Assembly: GCA_035591015.1 (NCBI GenBank)
Contig: JAXIUW010241396.1
Span: forward strand, 1-15,321
Direction of reading: 5' to 3'
Source of the DNA: Cephalothrix simula
Lineage: Eukaryota; Nemertea; Palaeonemertea; Archinemertea; Cephalotrichidae
DNA: 15,321 nucleotides
The notes beneath the pieces are model-generated. The model did no database searches. It worked only from the letters and a program-made list of their open reading frames with translations, and was not told the DNA's origin. This document shows, in pieces, positions 7,891-15,321 of this stretch; positions within the stretch are counted from its first letter, which is position 1; each line of letters starts with the position of its first letter. A program made the position numbers and the translations under genes.

Positions 7891-9271
7891 CAAGTAATTA
7901 CTGATGATGATCAGCAACTCATAGTGTGGGCACTATTAATCTTAATCATACTAATGATAATTTTGCCTTCCAAATGGTACTTGGCTCTATGGACAAGAGT
8001 AGAAAAAACAAATAGAGAAACAGTATAAAATGACACATTACTTTGCTTTCTATTTTTAAGCACATCAGATTGCTATTTGCGCTGGAAAACGTAAAAATAG
8101 ACGATAAGTATGTTGATTTGTGAGAGTCATCTATTCGTCCCAGAGGAAAAAAGAGCGATGAAATCTAATACCTGTAATTCCTTACCCCTCAGGCTTAGAT
8201 GAATTGACCCGGATTGTCTTTGTTTGCTGATAATATCTACATGTCATATGGGAACAAATCAGCCATAGGCATCGATATAAAAATCATTTGAATCAGTACA
8301 GATACATCAGGGAAATAAAATAGAGTCTAAAAATCGTAAGAAGTGGATAGGAATTAATGATGAGACCAAAATGGTCGAAGGTCATTACTTAACTGAACTG
8401 AAATACAGTTTATTAAAGTCAAGATGATAGTGGTTAATTACTACGTACGTTAAGATGTGCAACGCGTACCTGTCCGGCAGAATGCTGGTCCGGGCTCTAA
8501 TTGTTGTATAGACCTGTTTAATGTCGACGAAAGAAGCCCAGATGTGAACGTCCTACCCAAGTGTATGATATGTTATACACGTCGGACAAAAATCTCCATG
8601 GACAATAATGTCTAACATGCCGGATAATATTGGTCATGTCCCTCATTCCTTTAAATTCAATAAAAACTTATGTTTTAACTCTAACATATCGTCGTGTCAG
8701 AATTAAAATGTATTAGTTTCCTACATAGTTAGTTCCCCCACATCTGTCCGACGCACCCTAGTGATCGTATTTTAAGTAAGTGAGTCTTGAAGTCAAATAA
8801 ATAATGCCCATATTTAGCTACCGGACTATAAACAAACAGTTTGAATGATCACTTGGCAGGAATCTATAATTATTCAAAAGAACTCAAGAACTTGCCAAAT
8901 GTGATACACATACAGTTAGGATCAGTTTAATAGTGAATGTTGGATTTACATGTACATGTACCAGGATACCGTTTTGGATAAAAAATTAAGGTCAGTTTTA
9001 AAAACTATTTTCTCGAAGGCGTCAAGCGTCTTGCATCGTCGTATGATATTTTGATCCGCGTTCGAAATTGTACTCTTTTAAGTGTAATCGGTAATTATTC
9101 ACTAACGGCATACAATAAGCGATCTTTAAACAAAAGGACCAATCATAATTATTTAGTATTACCTTAACATTCTTGATGAAAGTGTTTCAGAAAAAAATTC
9201 ATTCATGTTATTTACAAAACTTAAAAATTCTGATACTGACTTTCTTGTCATCCAATCAAAAGATTTATTAC
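7891..9271. other. Non-coding stretch, no gene established
   Basis: A small exon-like block at about 8191-8231 reads plausibly on both strands: a plus-strand acceptor CCTTACCCCTCAG followed by 13 codons and a stop, or a minus-strand block ending at donor GTAAGG. The orientation cannot be settled. The segment 8461-8660 is richer in G and C and contains a 42-codon minus-strand frame (8518-8646) of unknown meaning. CGTCGGACA (8580-8588) and TGTCCGACG (8745-8753) are an inverted pair. Confidence 0.4.
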
Positions 9272-9364
9272 AAACCAAACCAATCAGAGCCACGTACACA
9301 ATTACGGGCACCACGGCCCGGGGACTACTTTTGTTCTCTAACAGCTGTGGGTATCCCCGTGGAA
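9272..9364 (-). CDS. Candidate exon: GPCR-like N-terminus and first membrane helix
   Basis: On the minus strand an acceptor (TCGTCGTTTCAG) opens a block distinctly richer in G and C than its surroundings, with coding-like codons (GTG, CTG, CCC). It encodes GYPQLLENKSSPR followed by AVVPVIVYVALIGLV. NKS is an N-glycosylation sequon, and the hydrophobic run ending in G-L-V resembles the first transmembrane helix of rhodopsin-class peptide receptors, which usually continues G-N. Possible donors are GTAATA (exon end 9272) or GTTTGT (exon end 9276, phase 0); both are weak. If read through, the sequence gives LVCN and then a polar stretch unlike a receptor loop, which supports an intron or a pseudogene. 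No further receptor exons were found in the window. It could instead be a signal-anchor segment of another membrane protein, or chance. The overlapping plus-strand frames are the alternative reading. Confidence 0.38.
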
Positions 9365-10965
9365 CTGAAACGACGATATTTCTATACTTAGAAGAGTACA
9401 CTATATTCACCAAACCGGTATCAATTCGTACATGTACGTAAACCAAATACATGTATGATATCCTTTTTATAATTTTTGCACTCATTTTTGTCAGGTAACC
9501 ATTAGGGAAAATCTTCATTTTCCATCTCATATCGCTCTTTAGAAAAAATTTAAACCAGGTCATTCCATAGGAAAAAAATACATTTCAAAGATGAAAATAA
9601 GAGCAATTTGCCACAAAAACACCAGAGTCAGGACACCAAAGCGTTCAGGATATAAGTCATAAAATTATGGCTCAAAGTGAAAGTTGAAAGATTTGTCCAT
9701 TTTTCCAAATTGGAAATAAATGCTAAGGCATCTCAAAGGACAATTGAAACTAAGTGGAGACGAAGGCAATAATGCCAAAGGGCTGGTCGGCTAAAATCAC
9801 AAGCAAATAACAAAATATGCGCCAACAAAGATAAAACAATCCTAATTTGAAGTAATTGTAATTAGTACTACAATGTCGGGGGAGTTGCATGCCTTCAAGG
9901 CTTTCGGACAGCTTTTTTAGAAGAAGAATGAGACAGATGGGAGAGTCACGTTAAGATTCACAGGTCAGAAAAACCGTAGTCACACATTAGCATCATAAAG
10001 GCAGACATGCAAAAGCCAGATCAGAAGATTTTAAACTCATCTAAACTTGGACCACAGGATCGAAGACAAATAGAATAAATTAGAATAATCAGAATGAAAA
10101 TTGGATTAATTAGAAATCATAACAATTAGCAGATTATCATCTGCCAGTAGGTTTATCTTCAGAAAGATTTCAGAAGAATCAGAAATTGTAAAGAATCAGA
10201 AATTGGACTAAAGTGGGGCGGAATTAAACCCCACCTTTTCCAAAATGCCTAAAAAAATCTTCATGTGGCCTCGCTGCCACTATTTATGTTTATAGAAAGC
10301 CCGCGAAGACCAATGTTATTACTTTGTTGGGTTGCAGAATGATTGCAGCTTTTTGACAACATTCTTTCAAGAAAATCTTTTCTAATATTAATTGCAAGGT
10401 CAATCAGCACAAAATGATAGGTTTTAGAGGCTGAACTCAATCGAATTTCTCAATCGGAGCGAGTCCAAAGGGTAATTCATGAAAATCCGGAACAAATAAT
10501 CTAGTAGTAGAGAAACTCTTGGGCTTTCAGCTTTCGCTAACACATCATTAACTGATACAGGGATATCCTTATAAGTATCCTAATTAGTGCAAAATTGTTG
10601 GGGCTTAGTCGGTGTTTCTAGGGTCGACAATTAGGCTTATACATCATGGAAATCAAACAAGAATTTAAGAGCCGTAATTGAGTCAATATGGCAGAATGAT
10701 GGAACTTAGACCTCAGTTACATGGAACAAAAATGGCCAATAATCAAATTAACACGAAGTTTCCGAAAAGTGATAAAAAAGATCACAGGTAGTCCAGTACA
10801 CGGAATCTGCTTTGATAATCCACCTTCAAATGATTATCCAACGTCAATTTGACACCACAAAGGCTTTATCCATGATAACCTAATGAAAATTTACGACAGA
10901 ACTGAATCTATTTCCTTTGATGTTCAAAAATGAAAAATAAAACAGATATAGAAAAGATGACAGCA
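9365..10965. other. Non-coding stretch, no gene established
   Basis: A/T-rich. At 10175-10205 the 14-mer AGAATCAGAAATTG occurs twice, 17 bases apart, inside an A/G-rich tract that begins near 10060. A 61-codon stop-free minus-strand frame ends near 10267, but frames this long are expected by chance here. No RNA gene or transposon termini were recognised. Confidence 0.45.
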
Positions 10966-10985
10966 GTAAAATAGTTATATTTTAC
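10966..10985. repeat. Perfect short hairpin
   Basis: GTAAAATA (10966-10973) and TATTTTAC (10978-10985) enclose the loop GTTA. A wider inverted pair, GACAGAACTG (10895-10904) and CAGTTCTGTC (10985-10994), surrounds it. Both may belong to one decayed inverted-repeat element. Confidence 0.6.
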
Positions 10986-11022
10986 AGTTCTGTCAGAAAA
11001 ACAAAATATTTTGAACCATTTA

Positions 11023-11030
11023 TGACGTCA
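11023..11030. promoter_or_regulatory. Perfect CRE-type palindrome with adjacent ATTGG
   Basis: TGACGTCA is followed directly by TTGG, so an inverted CCAAT-type motif overlaps its end. A half site, TGACGTATAAAG, which combines TGACGT with a TATA-like sequence, lies at about 11351-11362. This is suggestive of a promoter or enhancer but unproven. Confidence 0.25.
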
Positions 11031-13102
11031 TTGGGAATACCACAAAACTTTATTACAACAAAACAGTATAGAATATTGTAACGGTGATTTTAAACTATTT
11101 GCAACGTTTACTGCCGAGTTCTGAACACTTTATGTAGAATCTTGATTGGTTAATTAATAATGACGACATCTTGAACTAACCAATGAATGATAAGTGATGT
11201 TTTCAACGATTTTTTATGTGATCTTTTTGGATACAAAAATGGAAAACTGACCATTGTAAACTCATGTCCTGTATCAATTAATGGTAGGAAATAGCTCCGG
11301 ACATCAGTCGACCGAATGACACATTTTGATTATTATTTAAGACATATACGTGACGTATAAAGATAAAGGTGGACAAAAATTCTTTCTAACGGAGCCAGGA
11401 ATTTCCCCACGGATCCAATTCATCAACCTAACAGAAACTAAAAATCCTGGCGACCGATAAATGGGACAATCTGTAGCCTTGGATTTGAAGGAGTAAGATA
11501 TGACAAATGTTAGACCATTAATAGATTTGAGACACTATTTTGCGGTCAAGATTGATTCAAGGCAGGCTGGTTTGGCAGTGATAAAAACGTAATAAAAACG
11601 CTATGGCGGATTTACACTTCGGTAAGAAAATTAGCATCAATTTTTGTATGATTGCCAATCTGATCTAAAGCATCCAAGCGACAGAAAAGAACGTATGTGA
11701 TTATTGCTTGGTCAAATGGATTTTTACGGGGTTACATTTTATCTGAAGAATCTAATGAGGTATAGACTGACCCCAGGTTGTATGAAACAGAACATCAAAG
11801 AATAAATTGGCTCCAGGAAAGATCAGGAAAGGATCATGAGGAGTGAGTTTTTGATAAAATGATGAATAAACATTTTTATTGAGACACCTTTCGTAAGAAA
11901 TCAAATGACATGCGTGAGATACATAACGATGAGGTAAAAGCATTGAGGCAAAAAACCGCATACTCTCACAACAGAAAAAGTGAAACTTTTAAGATTATTA
12001 GTCACATGAACAAATTAGCAGAAAAATGCTGACGTCACATACATGAAAAATCACGTGTTATATTTGTTCAATCAAGATAATAAGACTTGGAGGATAATAC
12101 AAAGAATGCCGAATGCCCTTTTTAAGCCCGGAATGTATGGTTATTTCGCGTTTTATCCTCTTAATCAATAATTAAAAAATTTGATCGTGATGAAAAATGG
12201 ATAATTTACAAACAACTTAACCTGCTATTTCAATAAGATGATAAAGAAATGGGCAGTAAAATATTGATTTGAGCAAGAGTTAAGCATATAATTTACAAGC
12301 AATTCTGAATCATAGGTGTTACTTTGGATAAGAAATATATCTTTTTATGATTGCAAAATGTTATAAAAAATAAGAAGTAAGAAGAATATTGATTAAGACA
12401 CAAAAGACACATGGGCGTAGGCATAAAAGTATACTTTTTAGATATCAAAGGAGGAAATAACGAGCAATAAAATTTTTCTCAAAAATATTGATAACTGCCA
12501 AAAACCGATAGAGGCGTCATACAAAATTTGATTAAATCTTGCACCAAAGGAATTTTTGAATTGTAAAGTTAGATCGCACTGCAGATTGCAGAAGAAAGTA
12601 AACAAGAACGCAAAATTTGAAAGAAAAGGAAATATTCAATAGAATTGACTTGTCGGATTGCGAATTATTAATATTGAAAAAAAGATTCCCGTTGCTCCTT
12701 TGATGACAAGTAATATGAAAGTAAGTTCGAATTATATCAAAACGGAGTTGACAAGACCATATTGAGTTTTGCTATATCTTAAAATGGAGTTAATAAGGTT
12801 AATGTCGACCGAAGATGAATAGATGGAAAAGGCAAATTTAATGAAAACTGAACACGAACAATTCCTCCATCATAAATTTACTTATACGATTTAAATTTTG
12901 GATTGTGTCGTCTGCTTTTGTTTACCAAAGGTGTGATGATTTGTTCATCAAACAAAAGTGATGTAATTCCTTGAATTTCAATCATCATTGTTTGCATGTT
13001 TGCAAAGTGAAATTAGTACACGGCCATATTGAAAACAAAATATGGATTCTTACCAGGGGACAGGAGGAAGAAAGAATCGTGGCATTTCAAGATAATAAGA
13101 AC
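11031..13102. other. Non-coding stretch, no gene established
   Basis: A/T-rich with frequent stops. ATTGGTTA (11145-11152) and TAACCAAT (11177-11184) are an inverted pair. A possible plus-strand first coding exon at 11603-11621 is noted under findings. The 69-codon minus-strand frame at 11752-11961 has no motif. No repeats of note occur between 12060 and 13100. Confidence 0.45.
12030..12037. promoter_or_regulatory. Perfect CRE-type palindrome, E-box nearby
   Basis: TGACGTCA occurs 15 bases before a CACGTG E-box (12052-12057). Motif-level evidence only. Confidence 0.25.
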
Positions 13103-13455
13103 GGCCCGCGGTTAAATTCAACTGTGGCCCGCAGTTAATTACGGCCCGCAGTCAAAGAACTATGACCCCCGGAAAATGATTGGTACCGTGGCGAGCAACG
13201 GCCGTTCGGTCGCGAATCGAATGTCCCCTTCGATTTCGCTCCCTCCCGAGGTATATGCCAATGGACATGGCATATTACGGCCTTACTCGTCAGGGTAAAT
13301 GATTGGCAGCCCTTGATAAACAATCGTGCATGTAGCTACTAAGATACATGTAGTAAGAATGGCGCAATAATGGCCCGCCCGCTGTAAATGAACAGCCCGC
13401 GGTCAAAGAACTATGGCCCGCGGAAAATGAATGGTGGCCCGTGATATAAAAAAGT
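13103..13455. repeat. GC-rich diverged tandem repeat, GGCCCGCRG units
   Basis: Units of about 20 to 25 bases begin with GGCCCGC(A/G)G, followed by an A-rich half (TCAAAGAACTAT, GAAAATGAATGGT, TTAAATT). They cluster at 13103-13184 and 13371-13455. A 41-base segment at 13144-13184 recurs at 13395-13435 with four mismatches. Between the clusters is unrelated sequence that includes a perfect stem, ATATGCCA/TGGCATAT (13253-13260 and 13268-13275). The 62-codon minus-strand frames across this tract are a by-product of the repeat. Confidence 0.75.
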
Positions 13456-14245
13456 GGTCCACGAAAAAATGCAAACATTTATTCTCAAGTATTGAATAAT
13501 GAAGAGACTAAGTATCATTGTTCCCAAACTAAGTGATCATTGTGTTCCCAATAGTGATAAAAAATTGAATTTTCAAGTCCGTAATACAAAACCAAAAGGA
13601 TATCTTTATTTCCAACGGTAGAATCAGGTTTCAACTACACTTCTACTTCACCAGACTTCACTATGATAATTGTCGTTGAAATTTTTTGATTCCCACTGCT
13701 CATCTGCAGGATTTCGATCGAATTTAGCCAAAAGGGTTAGCAAGGCCAAAGTCTAAAAACCCTTGGGTAAAAGTCTGTTTGAATTATTCATTCTGTGAGC
13801 ACACGGCACTCTCTAGAGTGGTTATTGGGAGAGTAAAAACCTTGTTTGCTATTTATTTTCAAGTAGTGCAAGTTCAACCCATTTGCATCTTTTTGAAACT
13901 GCATAACTGCAGTTGCGAGTACTTGTCCAGATGTCTTGGAAAATTGGTGTCGAGAATGAAAAATCGAAAGCATTAAAAATTATCATTACACCATTTGCAG
14001 CATTGCAGCTAATTTCAGTACCAGACAATCATCCCGACAAATCACATTTATTAATTTAATAATTAAATTTTTTATCAGCCCAATACATACTGCATTTCCT
14101 ACAAGAACGGCATTTAGTTTCGGTACGACACGTCTTGTATTGTTACATGTTGCAGATATTTGTTCGTTTTTTCAATAATTTTTCAATAGCAAAGGGAAAT
14201 GCTCCGGGCAAAAACACCCTCGGTGATTGTAAACGCTCCGGGCTA
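13456..14245. other. Non-coding stretch, no gene seen
   Basis: Two opposed frames of 61 and 65 codons at 13779-13976 overlap almost completely and neither has a recognisable domain. GCTCCGGGC occurs twice (about 14201 and 14235) and AAGTGATCATTGT-like sequences near 13510-13545 are partly duplicated. Otherwise featureless. Confidence 0.45.
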
Positions 14246-14287
14246 ATTCCATCCGTTTAATTAACATCACTTAAACGGATTAGAATT
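14246..14287. repeat. Inverted repeat around ATCCGTTTAA
   Basis: ATCCGTTTAA (14251-14260) and TTAAACGGAT (14271-14280) pair perfectly around a 10-base spacer. The pairing continues outward (TAATTC with GAATTA) with a one-base offset. Confidence 0.6.
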
Positions 14288-14867
14288 AGATGATAATTAG
14301 AAAAAGATAGCACATGCTGAACGGAATATTCTAAATCTATCTTGATGGCGCAGTTCCTAGGACTTAATGGAATATGACAGTCAATCAAAGACAATTTTAA
14401 TGCAATGTTCTAAATCTTAAGAACTTCCTTTAACGAAATTAATGATAATTTCGTATCCTTAAAAATTCAATTTTAAGTATCTCTCCAGTGAAAAGCTGAA
14501 TCGGCAACATCAAAGTTAGTGTCATAATCTGTAATCTTTTCTGAGTTATTGTCTCAGTTATAATAATTAGCTTAATCTTCAAAAATTGAATTTTAGTACA
14601 TGTACTTAAAAGGTAAAAAATAACTGATACAGAAGTATCAGTTCCTGCCACCAGAAAGACATACATATTGCTGCAGGGTTATAAGACCATCTCTAACTAA
14701 AGAGGGTATATGTTAGCAAGAAATAAAAATGTCAGTGTAAAATGTGTCAAAGAAATACATGTATGAAGATGTTAGGACGTCTTAACGTTTGGGTAAAATG
14801 CATCAAACGAATGGAATACCGAGGGGTATATCACTACTCAAAATCAAGTACCCCTTTGAGAGTTTGT
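14288..14867. other. A/T-rich non-coding stretch with hairpins
   Basis: AACTGATAC (14622-14630) and GTATCAGTT (14635-14643) form a perfect 9-bp stem with loop AGAA. AGGGGTA (14822-14828) pairs with TACCCCT (14849-14855) just before the minisatellite. GTACATGTAC near 14597 is a self-complementary motif seen repeatedly in this window. No gene was found. Confidence 0.5.
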
Positions 14868-15321
14868 GATTCGGCAAATCACTAAATCGCCGAATCATTA
14901 TCTGTTCTAAAATAGAATCACCGAACGGATTTCAAAATCGCCGTATCATTAGCTAAATAAATCGTCGAATCACTTACGAAATCACCGAATCACTGCCAAA
15001 TTGCCGAATCAAGTTCAACTCATGACAAAATCGTCGAATCGACTTCAAAATCATTGCCGTCGCCGAATCACTTGCAAAATTTCCGAATCACTACAAAATC
15101 ACCGAATCAGTAGCAGAATCGGAATCAGTCAAACTCATAAAAAATTTTCAAATCAGTTCTAAAATTGCCAAATCATTTGTAAAATGAATCGCCGAATCAG
15201 TTGCCAAATCTCAAGCGAAATTGTCGAATCACTGACAGATTTCACGAATCACAGACCGAATTGCCGAATCACTGGCCTTATCACCGAATCACTTGCCAAA
15301 TCGCCGAATCACTTGCCGAAT
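14868..15321. repeat. 20-bp minisatellite, runs off the right edge
   Basis: About 18 recognisable copies follow the consensus AAATCGCCGAATCACTTGCC, with spacing from about 16 to 27 bases and many substitutions. The invariant core is CCGAATCA. The array starts with an inverted unit (GTGATTCGGC at 14866-14875) facing the first direct unit. Units become more regular toward the right edge, where several are nearly consensus. The spacing is not a multiple of three, so it is not a protein repeat. The spacer/repeat pattern of a CRISPR is absent. Confidence 0.85.

Noticed and set aside
7594-8028. Plus-strand open frame of 144 codons, the longest in the window
   Set aside because: Its first half is translated from the ATGTCGA minisatellite and the middle from the GA microsatellite. 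There is no domain, and repeat tracts produce long frames artificially.
8191-8231. Short exon after CCTTACCCCTCAG (plus) or before GTAAGG (minus)
   Set aside because: Both strands give equally plausible short exons; without transcripts neither can be preferred.
9159-9563. Minus-strand open frame of 134 codons as a complete small protein
   Set aside because: Only the part 9272-9364 looks coding and it is bounded by splice-like signals; the rest reads like translated intron.
10267-10450. 61-codon stop-free minus-strand frame
   Set aside because: About two dozen stop-to-stop frames of this length are expected by chance across six frames at this base composition, and no domain or convincing splice pair is present.
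13779-13976. Opposed small proteins of 61 and 65 residues
   Set aside because: They overlap almost completely on opposite strands, lack motifs, and are within chance expectation.
14868-15321. CRISPR-like array
   Set aside because: Units are diverged, about 20 bases, nearly contiguous, without distinct spacers, and the context is eukaryotic.

Overview
This window looks like AT-rich, intron-rich nuclear DNA from a marine invertebrate animal. A bivalve or other mollusc is my best guess, but this is inference. The reasons are: no long open frames on either strand, metazoan-type splice signals around short exon-like blocks, a tRNA-derived SINE head, several unrelated MITE-like or foldback elements, diverged minisatellites, and the recurring motif TACATGTA, which I associate with mollusc DNA. 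No complete gene, operon, ribosomal or functional tRNA gene, CRISPR array or prokaryotic structure is visible. Almost all open frames of 60 to 140 codons are at the level expected by chance for this base composition.

Layout. 1-121 is the right part of a MITE with a TA target duplication; a complete 219-bp copy in the same orientation sits at 5260-5478. Just inside the first copy, 236-389 (minus strand) is the best coding exon of the window: 50 codons between a strong acceptor and a GTAAGT donor, encoding a two-cysteine module. A weaker, phase-compatible minus-strand exon candidate is at 2921-2988. A tRNA-derived SINE head lies on the minus strand at 3151-3285. At 3885-4188 there is a foldback element with about 50-bp terminal inverted repeats and nested internal stems. 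It is followed at 4284-4508 by a decayed hAT-type transposase C-terminus on the plus strand. 5018-5250 is a GC-richer intergenic or repeat-like stretch leading into the full MITE copy, which carries a CTCF-like sequence.

The right two thirds is mostly non-coding. It contains a palindromic 'ATGTCGA' minisatellite (7428-7770), a GA microsatellite (7869-7884), a minus-strand exon-like block resembling the N-terminus and first membrane helix of a class A GPCR (9272-9364), and perfect hairpins near 10966 and 14622. There are also perfect CRE palindromes at 11023 and 12030, a GC-rich dispersed tandem repeat (13103-13455), and a 20-bp minisatellite with consensus close to AAATCGCCGAATCACTTGCC. That last array starts near 14868 and runs off the right edge.

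Interpretation. The window is most simply intron or intergenic sequence of one or more minus-strand genes, with the exon at 236-389 certain enough to anchor a gene model. Several mobile-element families have layered onto it. The two best candidates for undescribed biology are the multi-branched foldback element next to the hAT remnant and the MITE that carries a CTCF-like motif. Gene products cannot be assembled from this window alone.
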